From: Streptomyces sp. Ag109_O5-10
GTDB lineage: Bacteria > Actinomycetota > Actinomycetes > Streptomycetales > Streptomycetaceae
Length of the DNA stretch: 64,000 nt
NCBI RefSeq assembly: GCF_900105755.1
Contig: NZ_FNTQ01000001.1
Location: 5,208,001 to 5,272,000 of the forward strand
Reading direction: 5' to 3'
The stretch's first letter is position 1. Each line of letters starts with the position of its first letter. Below are positions 1 to 8,263 of this stretch, piece after piece. Both the position numbers and the translations under genes were made by a program. The notes beneath the pieces were generated by a model that saw only the letters and a program-made list of their open reading frames with translations, had not been told where the DNA came from and did not search any database.

Positions 1-182
1 CCGGCGGCCGGGGCCTGGCCCTCGTCGACGGGCTCGCCGACCGCTGGGGCTGGAGCCCCGAGGGTGCCGGCAAGCGCATCTGGTGCGAACTCGATCGCTG
101 TTCGGAGACCAGGCAGGGCGCCGCGGTGGCGTACGGGGGTGGCCTGGCCTCGTACGAAGGGCTGGCCTTCGAGGCGGTGTGA
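1..182 (+). CDS. C-terminal end of an anti-sigma-type ATP-binding protein (partial)
   Basis: Only the last 59 codons lie in the window; the reading frame is open from the left edge to a TGA at 180-182. The motif GRGLALVDGLADRWGW matches the G2-type ATP-lid box of the GHKL/HATPase_c fold as found in the small RsbW-like serine kinases that are very abundant in Streptomyces. Members of that family usually bind an anti-anti-sigma factor or sigma factor. Which partner this one uses cannot be told, because the N-terminal part and its neighbours are outside the window. The assignment rests on this one motif and on the family-typical short C-terminus. Confidence 0.7.
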   Translation, partial: GGRGLALVDGLADRWGWSPEGAGKRIWCELDRCSETRQGAAVAYGGGLASYEGLAFEAV

Positions 183-445
183 TCCCGGTGTGCGGTCATG
201 CGCCGGGGGTTTGCATCCGTGCGCGCCCATGGTGAACCGGGGCATAAGTCGTAAAACCCCGTACGGGTGTTGACGCCTTGTGACCGTTTGCTCACGCTTG
301 AGGTCTGCGATTCGCCGCGAGGGGACGGCGAGGGTCCGTGACGGACGCCCTCGTCGAGTGTGGGTCGAGCCGGACGGCGGCGTGCGGGACCGGGCTCGGG
401 GCGGGCCGGTGCGCGCAGCCGTCCGGATGGGGGGAATGGGGGAGG

Positions 446-479
446 GCCGGTGTCACGCCCCCTCGGGCGTGACACCGGC
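446..479. terminator. Perfect 15-bp hairpin, intrinsic-type terminator
   Basis: GCCGGTGTCACGCCC at 446-460 and its exact reverse complement at 465-479 enclose a 4-nt loop. It lies 17 bases beyond the stop codon of the minus-strand cyclase gene and about 260 bases after the plus-strand ATPase fragment, so it can end transcription from both sides. There is no U tract, as is usual in Streptomyces. The rest of 183-445 shows no gene I can support. Confidence 0.75.
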
Positions 480-495
480 TTCCCGTGGTCGCGGT

Positions 496-1431
496 TCACA
501 GGACGGCCACGGGGGCGACCGGGGTGCCCGTCGCCCCGACGAACGGCTCGGGCATCGCCGACAGCAGGAACGCGTACCGGCCGGTTTCTCCACAGGCTGT
601 GGACAACTCTTCGAGGTTCCAGTTCTGCCCCTGCAGCATCCCCATCTCCACGAGGTCCAGGGCGTGCACGGGCAGCCACAGGTCCTCGATCTCGGGCGGG
701 AAGATCTCGAACGTGAGGGTGTCGTTCGCGACGGCGGCCACGTCGCGCGCGTGGAACCACTCCGGGGTGTGCACCGACAGGCCCGGCGACGGGTAGCCGT
801 ACCCGTGCTTGTCCCCGGCGAGGTAGACCTGCACCTGCCCGGTCCGCACGAGGACGATGTCACCGGCCCGGACGCGCGTTCCCGCGAGTTCCTCGGCCGC
901 GTCGAGGTCCTCCGGGGTGACCGCGTGCCCGCCCGTCAGCCGGTCCACGCCACGCGCGCGTGCCACGTCGAGCAGCACCCCGCGCGAGACGACGTGCCGC
1001 GCCTTGTCGATCCCGGAGAACTCGGCACCGCCGTGCGCGGTCACCGTGCCCGCCGGGCGGCCGTTGTAGAGCCGCCCCGAGTGCGAGACGTGGGTGAGCG
1101 CGTCCCAATGGGTGCCGGCCTGCAGTCCCATGGTCACGGCGTCGTCGCTGCACGCGACCGTTCCGGGGCCGAAGAGCTCCTGGTTGATCTGCACCATGGC
1201 GTGCAGCGGGTTGACCCGCCCGGGGATCAGCCCGGTCTGCACCCCGTCCTCCCGGAGCGGAAGGGCGAGCGGCACCCGCCGCCCGCTGCGAACGGTCGCC
1301 GCCGCCTCGCGCACCACCTCGTCGGTGACCAGGTTCAACGTGCCGATCTCGTCGTCGGCGCCCCAGCGCCCCCAGTTGTTGACGCGCTTGGCGATGTCGT
1401 GGAACGCGGGATGAAGCGCCGGCAGTGACAT
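496..1431 (-). CDS. Cyclase-family metal-dependent hydrolase
   Basis: A 311-aa protein of the cyclase/kynurenine-formamidase-like family (Pfam Cyclase). The family's metal-binding box is visible as AGTHWDALTH at about residues 105-114. Other family members hydrolyse N-formylkynurenine, isatin or cyclic intermediates; the substrate here is not determined. I start at the ATG at 1431 (MSLPALHPAF) because it has a good ribosome site, GGGGAGGA, ten bases upstream; a longer form starting at 1461 lacks one. The gene is divergent from the SDR at 1518, and the shared 86-bp gap holds a copy of the regional palindromic operator, so both are probably co-regulated. It is followed by a strong hairpin terminator. 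Confidence 0.85.
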   Translation of the reverse strand: MSLPALHPAFHDIAKRVNNWGRWGADDEIGTLNLVTDEVVREAAATVRSGRRVPLALPLREDGVQTGLIPGRVNPLHAMVQINQELFGPGTVACSDDAVTMGLQAGTHWDALTHVSHSGRLYNGRPAGTVTAHGGAEFSGIDKARHVVSRGVLLDVARARGVDRLTGGHAVTPEDLDAAEELAGTRVRAGDIVLVRTGQVQVYLAGDKHGYGYPSPGLSVHTPEWFHARDVAAVANDTLTFEIFPPEIEDLWLPVHALDLVEMGMLQGQNWNLEELSTACGETGRYAFLLSAMPEPFVGATGTPVAPVAVL

Positions 1432-1479
1432 CTGGGTCCTCCCCAGGCCTTGTGTCCGCACATCTGACGGGCCATAAAA

Positions 1480-1496
1480 TCTAACGGTCCGTCAGA
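1480..1496. promoter_or_regulatory. Palindromic TetR-type operator, copy 1
   Basis: TCTAACGGTCCGTCAGA, one mismatch from a perfect inverted repeat. It lies between the divergent cyclase and SDR genes. An extra half-site, TCTGACGG, lies at 1463-1470. A TAAAAT at 1475-1480 could be a -10 box that the operator overlaps. Confidence 0.75.
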
Positions 1497-1517
1497 AACC
1501 GCGGGAAGGGGCCGGAC

Positions 1518-2432
1518 GTGGGGAACTTCTTGGCAGGCAAGGTCGTCGCCGTGACCGGTGCGGGCCGCGGTATCGGACGGGCGGTCGCGGTGGCCGCGGC
1601 GGCCGAGGGAGCGAAGGTCGTCGTCAACGACTACGGCGTCTCGGTCGACGGTGCCTCGCCCACCAGCGAGGTCGCCGAGGCCGTCGTCAAGGAGATCGAG
1701 GCGGCGGGCGGGGACGCGGTCGCGGTCGCCGACGACATCTCCACGATGGCGGGCGGGCAGCGGGTCGTGGACACGGCGCTGTCGTCGTACGGCCGGCTCG
1801 ACGGGGCCGTGTGCGTGGCGGGGATCCTGCGCGAGCGGATGCTGTTCAACATGGCCGAGGAGGAGTGGGACCCGGTGGTCGCCACCCACCTCAAGGGCAC
1901 GTTCACGGTGTTCCGGGCGGCGTCGGCGGTGATGCGCGCCCAGCGGGCCGGCACACTGATCGGCTTCACCAGCGGCAACCACCAGGGGTCGGTCTCGCAG
2001 GCCAACTACAGCGCGGCCAAGGGCGGGATCATCTCCCTGGTCCGGAGCGCGGCGCTAGGCCTGCACAAGTACGGGGTGACCGCGAACGCGGTGGCGCCGG
2101 TGGCCAGGACCCGGATGTCGGCGGGCGTGCCGACGGAACTCACCGAGATCGGCGAGCCGGAGGACGTGGCCGCGTTCGTGGTCTACCTGCTGTCGGACGC
2201 GGCGCGGGACGCGGGGGTCACCGGGCAGGTCTACACGGTGGCCGGACCGAAGATCGCGGTCTGGGCCCAGCCGAGGGAACTGCGCGCCGCGTACGCCGAC
2301 GGGGGCTCCTGGACGCCGGAACGGATCGCGCAGGCGCTGCCCGGGAGCGTGGGGACGGATCCGATGCCGATGCTGGCGCGACTGGCGGCGATGGAAGCGG
2401 CCGCCCGAACGGGAAGCCGGCCGAACGCCTAG
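1518..2432 (+). CDS. Short-chain dehydrogenase/reductase, multifunctional-enzyme type
   Basis: A 304-aa NAD(P)-dependent SDR. The cofactor loop TGAGRGIG is at residues 13-20, and the catalytic Tyr and Lys are in NYSAAKGG (Tyr164, Lys168), with a serine near 152. The usual NNAG is replaced by CVAGI. The insert after strand 2 (NDYGVSVDG) and the extended C-terminus resemble the dehydrogenase half of peroxisomal multifunctional enzyme 2, and mycobacterial SDRs used on acyl-CoA or steroid substrates, so a 3-hydroxyacyl-CoA dehydrogenase role is plausible but inferred. It starts with GTG after GGGAAGGGG. The palindromic operator lies 21 bases upstream. Confidence 0.85.
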   Translation: MGNFLAGKVVAVTGAGRGIGRAVAVAAAAEGAKVVVNDYGVSVDGASPTSEVAEAVVKEIEAAGGDAVAVADDISTMAGGQRVVDTALSSYGRLDGAVCVAGILRERMLFNMAEEEWDPVVATHLKGTFTVFRAASAVMRAQRAGTLIGFTSGNHQGSVSQANYSAAKGGIISLVRSAALGLHKYGVTANAVAPVARTRMSAGVPTELTEIGEPEDVAAFVVYLLSDAARDAGVTGQVYTVAGPKIAVWAQPRELRAAYADGGSWTPERIAQALPGSVGTDPMPMLARLAAMEAAARTGSRPNA

Positions 2433-2477
2433 CGGGCAGGGGGGTGCGGACCATGCGCGAGTGCGGCGCCGCCGTGG

Positions 2478-2760
2478 CCGGTCGCGCAGTTCCCCGCGCC
2501 CCTGTGGGGGTGTGATGGGTGGGTGTGGCGGGGTTGTGGTGGGTTGCGTGGTTCCTCGCGTCTCTGTGGGGGTGTGGTGGGTGGGTGCGGCGGGGTTGTG
2601 GTGGGTCGCGCAGTTCCCCGCGCCCCTGTGGGGGTGCGGTGGGTGGGTGGGTGCGGCGGTTGTGGTGGGTTGCGTGGTTCCTCGCGTCTCTGTGGGGGTG
2701 TGGTGGGTGGGCGGGTGCGGCGCCGCCGTGGCCGGCCGCGCAGTTCCCCGCGCCCCTGGG
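2478..2760. repeat. Satellite array A: five units of 62-66 bp around a GCGCAGTTCCCCGCGCCCCT core
   Basis: The core recurs at 2481, 2543, 2605, 2669 and 2735, alternating between a form with GTCGCGCAGTTCCCCGCGCC and a diverged form with GTTGCGTGGTTCCTCGCG. The GTGGTGGGTGGGTGCGGCG-like spacers are also repeated. The array fills most of the 480-bp gap between the SDR and the acyl-CoA dehydrogenase. Open frames through it are artefacts of the repeat. Confidence 0.85.
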
Positions 2761-2912
2761 TTGGCTGTTCATGCCGGTGCTCGCAGTCTTCGCCCCCGGT
2801 CGGCCCCCTTTCCTTCTCCGCCGCGACGGCGATCAGTCGCCACGGCGGTGTCCGGCGGTGTCCGGCGGTTTTCGTACGGCCCCAACTTCCCCACGCATCT
2901 CTGGAGGTCACC

Positions 2913-4067
2913 GTGGATTTCGGCGTAGCGCCGGAGGATGAGGTGTTTCGCAGTGAGGTCCGGGACTGGCTCGGTGCGCATGCCGAAGCCGGTGTGGACC
3001 GGCGCGGTTGGGAACGCACCCTGGGGGCCGACGGGTGGATCGGGATCGGGTGGGCGGAGGGCGGGTACGGGAACCGGACCGCGACGCTCACTCAGCAGGT
3101 CGCCTGGGCCGAGGAGTACGCGCGGTCGGTCGCGCCGCCGCGGTCCGGGCACATCGGGGAGAACCTGCTCGCTCCGACGCTCATCGCGCACGGCAGCAGT
3201 GAACAGAAGGCGCGGTTCCTGCCGGCGGTCGCCGCCGGGCAGGAGCTGTGGTGCCAGGGGTACAGCGAGCCCGGCGCGGGGTCCGACCTGGCCGGTGTGC
3301 GGACGGTGGCGGTGCGGGAGGCGGGCGGGTACCGCATCACCGGGCAGAAGATCTGGACCTCGCTCGCCCACGAGGCCGACTGGTGTTTCGTGCTGGCGCG
3401 CACCGAGGCGGGCTCGCGGCGCCATCACGGGCTGAGCTTCCTGCTCGTGCCCATGGACCAGCCGGGCCGCGTCGAGGTGCGCCCGATCCGGCAGATGACC
3501 GGCACCAGCGACTTCAACGAGGTCTTCTTCGACGGCGCGCACGCGCGCGTGGAGCACGTCGTCGGCGGTGCGGGCAACGGGTGGCGCGTCGCGATGAGCC
3601 TGCTCGGGTTCGAGCGCGGGGTGTCCACGCTCGCCCAGCAGATCGGGTTCGCCCAGGAACTGGGGCGGGTGGTGCGGGACGCCGTGCGGAGCGGGGCCGC
3701 CGACGATCCCGTCGTACGGGAGCGGCTGGTGCGGCTGTGGGCCGAGTTGCGGGTGATGCGGTGGAACGCCCTGCGGACGCTGGGGAACTCGGCCGTCGAG
3801 CCCGGCGCGCCGAGTGTGGCCAAGCTGCTGTGGGCCGGCTGGCACCAACGGCTCGGTGAACTCGCCGTGCTGGTGCGGGGCGCGGCCGCGAGCGTCGGCC
3901 CGGCCGGCTGGTCAGCCGCGGCGCCGTACGAACTGGACGCCGCCCAGCACCTGTTCCTCTTCGCCCGGGCCGACACCGTCTACGGCGGCTCGGACCAGGT
4001 CCAGCGCACGATCATCGCCGAGCGGGTGCTCGGTCTGCCGAGGGAACCGAAGGGGGTCGAGTCGTGA
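2913..4067 (+). CDS. Acyl-CoA dehydrogenase
   Basis: A 384-aa FAD-dependent acyl-CoA dehydrogenase that would introduce the alpha-beta double bond in an acyl-CoA. The substrate/FAD signature GYSEPGAGSDLAGV is at about residues 116-129, and the C-terminal VYGGSDQVQRTIIAERVLG resembles the FAD-binding tail of the family. Length is typical. The start is GTG at 2913 with GGAGGT five bases before it; the frame is open further upstream only because it runs through satellite repeats. Its stop overlaps the start of the zinc dehydrogenase (GTGA), so the two are translationally coupled. No palindromic operator was seen directly upstream. Confidence 0.9.
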   Translation: MDFGVAPEDEVFRSEVRDWLGAHAEAGVDRRGWERTLGADGWIGIGWAEGGYGNRTATLTQQVAWAEEYARSVAPPRSGHIGENLLAPTLIAHGSSEQKARFLPAVAAGQELWCQGYSEPGAGSDLAGVRTVAVREAGGYRITGQKIWTSLAHEADWCFVLARTEAGSRRHHGLSFLLVPMDQPGRVEVRPIRQMTGTSDFNEVFFDGAHARVEHVVGGAGNGWRVAMSLLGFERGVSTLAQQIGFAQELGRVVRDAVRSGAADDPVVRERLVRLWAELRVMRWNALRTLGNSAVEPGAPSVAKLLWAGWHQRLGELAVLVRGAAASVGPAGWSAAAPYELDAAQHLFLFARADTVYGGSDQVQRTIIAERVLGLPREPKGVES

Positions 4068-5119
4068 TGCGCGGAGTCGTGTTCGACGGGAAACAGGTGC
4101 AGGTCGTCGACGATCTGGACGTGCGGGAGCCGGGGCCGGGTGAGGTGCTGGTCGCGGTGTCCGCGGCCGGACTCTGCCACAGCGACCTCTCTGTGGTGGA
4201 CGGGACCATACCCTTCCCCGTACCCGTGGTGCTCGGGCACGAGGGCGCGGGGGTGGTGGAGTCGGTCGGTGTGGGGGTCACCCATGTGGCGCCGGGGGAC
4301 CATGTGGCCCTGTCCACGCTCGCCAACTGCGGCGCCTGCGCCGATTGCGACCGGGGGCGGCCCACCATGTGCCGCAAGGCCATAGGGCGCCCGCAGCGGC
4401 CGTTCCTGCGCGGCGGCCGGGCCGTGTACCAGTTCGCGTGCAACTCGGCCTTCGCGGAACGCACGGTCGTCAAGGCCGTGCAGGCGGTACGGATCCCGAA
4501 GGACATCCCCCTGACCTCGGCCGCCCTCATCGGGTGCGGGGTGCTGACCGGGGTGGGCGCCGTCCTGAACCGCGCCCGCGTCGACCGCGGTGACACCGTA
4601 CTGGTCATCGGCACCGGCGGGATCGGGCTCAACGTCATCCAGGGCGCGCGGATCGCGGGCGCGCTGCGGATCGTGGCCGTGGACGCCAACCCGGCCAAGG
4701 AGGAGGCGGCCCGGCAGTTCGGCGCGACCGACTTCCTGACCTCGACGGACGGGGTGAAGGACCTGCTGCCGACCGGGGTGGACCACGCCTTCGAGTGCGT
4801 CGGCCGGGTCGAGCTGGTCCGGCAGGCCGTCGACCTCCTCGACCGGCACGGCCAGGCCGTCCTCCTCGGCATGCCGGCCCCCACCGCCGAGGTGTCCTTC
4901 GCGGTCGCCTCCATGTTCCTCGACAAGTCCATCCTGGGCTGCCGCTACGGCTCCTCGCGCCCGCAGCACGACATCGCCCTCTACGCCGGTCTGTACCGCC
5001 AGGGCAGCCTGCTGCTCGACGAGTTGGTGACCGAGACATACCCGGTGGAGGACTTCGAGAAGGCCCGCGCCGACGCCGAGGCGGGACGGGTGGCACGGGG
5101 GGTGCTCACGTTCCGGTGA
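4064..5119 (+). CDS. Zinc-dependent alcohol dehydrogenase (MDR family)
   Basis: A 351-aa medium-chain dehydrogenase. It shows the catalytic zinc ligands in LCHSDL and GHEGAG, the structural zinc lobe CGACADCDRGRPTMC (C-x2-C-x2-C-x7-C), and the nucleotide fold GTGGIGLN. It should oxidise an alcohol to an aldehyde or ketone with NAD or mycothiol/NAD; the glycine-rich start and domain order are like class III/aryl-alcohol enzymes. It overlaps the preceding acyl-CoA dehydrogenase stop by four bases (GTGA). A GTG at 4064 and an ATG at 4067 are both possible starts. Its own stop overlaps the next small open frame in the same way. Confidence 0.9.
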   Translation: MMRGVVFDGKQVQVVDDLDVREPGPGEVLVAVSAAGLCHSDLSVVDGTIPFPVPVVLGHEGAGVVESVGVGVTHVAPGDHVALSTLANCGACADCDRGRPTMCRKAIGRPQRPFLRGGRAVYQFACNSAFAERTVVKAVQAVRIPKDIPLTSAALIGCGVLTGVGAVLNRARVDRGDTVLVIGTGGIGLNVIQGARIAGALRIVAVDANPAKEEAARQFGATDFLTSTDGVKDLLPTGVDHAFECVGRVELVRQAVDLLDRHGQAVLLGMPAPTAEVSFAVASMFLDKSILGCRYGSSRPQHDIALYAGLYRQGSLLLDELVTETYPVEDFEKARADAEAGRVARGVLTFR

Positions 5120-5553
5120 GCGTGCCCGGGTTATCCACAACCCTGGGAAAATTTTTCGGCGTTGCCGGTCCCGCGCGTGCTGGCCGGCGCCTGGCCGGTG
5201 TCGTCAGGGGCGCGGCTGCCGCGACGCTCACCCGCAACCTGTCGCTGCGCGCAGTCCTTCCGGCGGGTGCCCTGGCCGCCGGGTACGCGGTCATGTACGC
5301 GGCCGCCGGCGCCGGTTACGCGGTGACCGGCTCTCTCGCCGGGGCACTGCTGCGGGTGGTCGCCCCGTCCACGGCCGTCCTGGCCGGGGTCGGTGTCACC
5401 CTGGTGCTCGGCGCGGTCGGGTGGTGGGGCGAGGTGCGGCGGCCCCTGGCGTCAGCCCGGGGTGGTGACGGCGCCGCGGCTGTCGGGGTCGCCCGTTCCG
5501 GTGCGGAAAGTACGGCGGTAGGCGGTCGGGGTGACGCCGAGCGTCGCCTGTAG
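5116..5553 (+). CDS. Hypothetical small membrane protein overlapping glxA-type gene
   Basis: A 145-codon frame starts at GTG 5116 inside the dehydrogenase stop (GTGA overlap). Residues about 50-75 and 90-112 are hydrophobic stretches that could be two membrane helices. The last ~100 bases run antisense through the 3' end of the regulator on the other strand and encode low-complexity residues. I do not recognise a family. Tight coupling and membrane-like composition favour a real gene; the antisense overlap argues against it. Confidence 0.4.
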   Translation: MSVPGLSTTLGKFFGVAGPARAGRRLAGVVRGAAAATLTRNLSLRAVLPAGALAAGYAVMYAAAGAGYAVTGSLAGALLRVVAPSTAVLAGVGVTLVLGAVGWWGEVRRPLASARGGDGAAAVGVARSGAESTAVGGRGDAERRL

Positions 5554-6486
5554 GTGCTGGCGCATCGACTGGGCGGTGCCGAAGCCGGCGTCGCGGGCCA
5601 CCTGGTCGACGGAGAGGCCGGTGGACTCCAGTAGGTGGCGGGCGCGTTCGACGCGCTGCTGGCTGAGCCACTGGCCGGGGCTGACGCCGGTCTCCTCGCG
5701 GAAGCGGCGCGTGAAGGTCCGTACCGACATGGCCTCCTGCTCGGCCATGTCCCGCAGCTGGATGGGCTCGTGGAGGCGGCCCAGCGCCCAGGCGCGGGCC
5801 GCGGTGGTGGTGGCGACCTGGGGGTCGAGGACGGGACGGTGGATGTACTGGGCCTGGCCGCCGTCCCGGTGCGGCGGGACGACCGTACGGCGGGCGACCT
5901 CGTTGGCGACGGCCGTGCCGTGGTCGCGGCGGACCATGTGCAGGCACAGGTCGATGCCGGCGGCCACCCCGGCGGAGGTGAGGATGTCGCCGTCGTCGAT
6001 GAACAGGACGTCCGCATCGACCTCCAACTGCGGGAACAGCCGCTGGAGATGGTCCGCCTCGGCCCAGTGGGTGGTCGCCGGGCGGCCGTCGAGATAGCCG
6101 GCGGCGGCCAGCACGTAGACGCCCGTGCAGATGGAGGCGAGCCGGGTGCCGGGGCGGATGTGGGCGAGGGCGGCGGCCAGTTCGGGGGTGAGGACGCCCT
6201 GTTCGAAGACCGGGCCCAGCTCGTACGAGGCCGGGATGATCACCGTGTCGGCGGTGGCCAGCGTCTCCGGGCCGTTGGCCACGTGGATCGCGAAGTCGGC
6301 GTCGGTGTCGACCGGGCCGGGCGGGCGGACCGAGCAGGTCACGACCTCGTAGAGGTGGCGCCCCTGGGCGTCCTTGGGGCGGCCGAAGATGCGGTGCGGG
6401 ATGCCCAGCTCGAAGGGGAGCAGGCCGTCGAGGGCGAGGACGACGACGCGGTGCGGGCGGAAGCCGGGGCCGGGGTCTCTGCTCAT
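5452..6486 (-). CDS. GlxA-family transcriptional regulator (DJ-1/PfpI + AraC HTH)
   Basis: A 344-aa regulator. The N-terminal two thirds is a class-I glutamine-amidotransferase-like (DJ-1/PfpI) sensor domain with the nucleophile-elbow-like ICTGVYVLAAAGYLDG and the following RPATTHW. The C-terminal ~100 residues form an AraC-type double helix-turn-helix (MSVRTFTRRFREETG and FGTAQSMRQHLQATLGVTP). Such proteins usually control a nearby divergent gene. Here that is the MFS transporter, whose start lies 70 bp away, so it is the likely target. Confidence 0.88.
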   Translation of the reverse strand: MSRDPGPGFRPHRVVVLALDGLLPFELGIPHRIFGRPKDAQGRHLYEVVTCSVRPPGPVDTDADFAIHVANGPETLATADTVIIPASYELGPVFEQGVLTPELAAALAHIRPGTRLASICTGVYVLAAAGYLDGRPATTHWAEADHLQRLFPQLEVDADVLFIDDGDILTSAGVAAGIDLCLHMVRRDHGTAVANEVARRTVVPPHRDGGQAQYIHRPVLDPQVATTTAARAWALGRLHEPIQLRDMAEQEAMSVRTFTRRFREETGVSPGQWLSQQRVERARHLLESTGLSVDQVARDAGFGTAQSMRQHLQATLGVTPTAYRRTFRTGTGDPDSRGAVTTPG

Positions 6487-6557
6487 GGCCCGATCCTAGC
6501 GAACACTGTCCTCTCGGCCACTCGATGGAAGGGAGCGGTCGGCCCGATATTTGTGGA

Positions 6558-7880
6558 GTGACCCAGACAACCGAAGCCGCGGCCGCCCTCGCCGAGGACC
6601 CGAAGCCGACCCGGTCGCCGCGCATCCACCGTGCCTGGTTCGTCGCCGCCGTCACCTTCGTCACGATCATCGGCGCGGCCGCCTTCCGCTCCCTGCCCGG
6701 CCTGCTCATCGACCCCCTGCACGCGGAGTTCGGCTGGTCGCGCGGCACGATCGGCGCGGCCGTCTCCGTCAACCTCGCGCTGTACGGACTCACCGCGCCC
6801 TTCGCCGCCGCGCTGATGGACCGTTTCGGCATACGCCGGGTGGTGGCCGTCGCGCTGACCGTCATCGCGATCGGCTCGGGCCTGACCGTGTGGATGACGG
6901 CGGCCTGGCAGCTGATGCTCTGCTGGGGCCTGCTGGTCGGCCTCGGGTCCGGCTCGATGGCGCTCGCCTTCGCCGCCACGGTCACCAACCGCTGGTTCAC
7001 CACCCGCCGCGGCCTGGTCAGCGGCATCCTCACCGCCGCCTCCGCCTCCGGCCAGCTGATCTTCCTGCCGCTGCTCTCCTGGATGGTCGAGACGTACGAC
7101 TGGCGCCCGGCCGCCGTCACCGTCGCCCTGGCCGCCCTCGCGGTCGTCCCCTTCGTCTGGCTGCTGCTGCGCGACCACCCCGCCGACGTGGCCCAGATGC
7201 CGTACGGCGCGACGGAGTTCGTCCCGAAGCCGGCACCGGTCACCGGAGCCGCGCGCAGGACGGTCGGGGTGCTCCTCTCCGCCGTCCGCACCGGTCCGTT
7301 CTGGCTGCTCGCCGGCACCTTCGCGATCTGCGGGGCGTCCACCAACGGCCTGATCCAGACCCACTTCGTGCCCGCCGCCCACGACCACGGCCTGCCGGTG
7401 ACCACGGCGGCCTCGCTGCTCGCGGTCATCGGCGTGTTCGACGTCGTCGGCACGATCGCCTCCGGCTGGTTCACCGACCGCTTCGAACCGCGCCGCCTGC
7501 TCGCCGTCTACTACGCCCTGCGCGGCGTCTCGCTGCTGTTCCTGCCGATGCTGCTGGGTCCGTCGGTCCACCCCTCGATGATCTTCTTCATCGTCTTCTA
7601 CGGCCTCGACTGGGTCGCCACCGTCCCGCCCACCCTGGCCCTGTGCCGGGAGCAATACGGCGAGGACAGCGCCATCGTCTTCGGCTGGGTCCTCGCCTCC
7701 CACCAGGTCGGCGCGGCCCTCGTCGCCTTCCTCGGCGGCGTCGCCCGCGACGTCTTCGGCACCTACGACATGGTCTGGTACGCCTCCGGTGCCCTGTGCG
7801 CGGCGGCGGCCCTGATGGCCCTGGTGATCCGGCGGCGGCCGGTGGCCCCGGCGGCGGGACTCGGTGCCGTGGCGGCCTAG
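6558..7880 (+). CDS. MFS transporter
   Basis: A 440-aa transporter of the major facilitator superfamily with about twelve hydrophobic segments. The loop 2-3 motif appears as LMDRFGIRRV, and again as TDRFEPRRLL in the second half, showing the internal duplication. The N-terminal region (SLPGLLIDPLHAEFGWSRG) resembles the monocarboxylate/oxalate-formate group, so an organic acid substrate is possible. The start is the GTG at 6558 (VTQTTEAAA), although an ATG at 6525 is in frame. It is divergent from the GlxA-type regulator, which probably controls it. Confidence 0.85.
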   Translation: MTQTTEAAAALAEDPKPTRSPRIHRAWFVAAVTFVTIIGAAAFRSLPGLLIDPLHAEFGWSRGTIGAAVSVNLALYGLTAPFAAALMDRFGIRRVVAVALTVIAIGSGLTVWMTAAWQLMLCWGLLVGLGSGSMALAFAATVTNRWFTTRRGLVSGILTAASASGQLIFLPLLSWMVETYDWRPAAVTVALAALAVVPFVWLLLRDHPADVAQMPYGATEFVPKPAPVTGAARRTVGVLLSAVRTGPFWLLAGTFAICGASTNGLIQTHFVPAAHDHGLPVTTAASLLAVIGVFDVVGTIASGWFTDRFEPRRLLAVYYALRGVSLLFLPMLLGPSVHPSMIFFIVFYGLDWVATVPPTLALCREQYGEDSAIVFGWVLASHQVGAALVAFLGGVARDVFGTYDMVWYASGALCAAAALMALVIRRRPVAPAAGLGAVAA

Positions 7881-7913
7881 GCCAGGCGCCCCGCCGGAAG
7901 TGCCGAGAGTGCG

Positions 7914-8081
7914 CCGTCTGCCGTCTGCCGTCTGCTGTCTGCTGTCTGCCGTCTGCCGTCTGCCGTCTGCCGTCTGCCGTACGTCGTACGTCGTACGTCG
8001 TCCGCCGTACGTCGTACGTCGTCCGCCGTACGTCGTCCGCCGTTTGCCCTTCGTCGTCCGCCGTCTGCCGTCTGCCGTCCG
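7914..8081. repeat. 7-bp satellite, 24 consecutive units
   Basis: Twenty-four head-to-tail heptamers with no slip in phase, from ccgtctg through ccgtacg and tcgtacg variants back to ccgtctg and ccgtccg; the consensus is about ycgtnyg. It occupies the first half of the 383-bp gap between the MFS gene and the PucR-type regulator. The remainder (8082-8263) holds a degenerate copy of the dispersed GC-rich core near 8090-8160 and the ribosome site of the next gene. Confidence 0.9.
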
Positions 8082-8263
8082 CGCCGCCGTCGTGGCCGGT
8101 CGCGTGGGTTCTCCCCCGGCCCTGCCGCGGTGTATCTCCAGCGCCCCTTCGGGGGCGCGTTGCCCAACGGCGGCGGACGTCGCCGGCCCCGCCTGGTGCC
8201 CCGGTCCGGTCCCGCGCTCCCGTGGCGGGCGGGTGCCGGGCGCCGTTGTGGAAGGATCGCCGC

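Noticed and set aside
2523..2912. N-terminal extension of the acyl-CoA dehydrogenase
   Set aside because: It translates satellite array A; the family-length protein starts at 2913 after GGAGGT.
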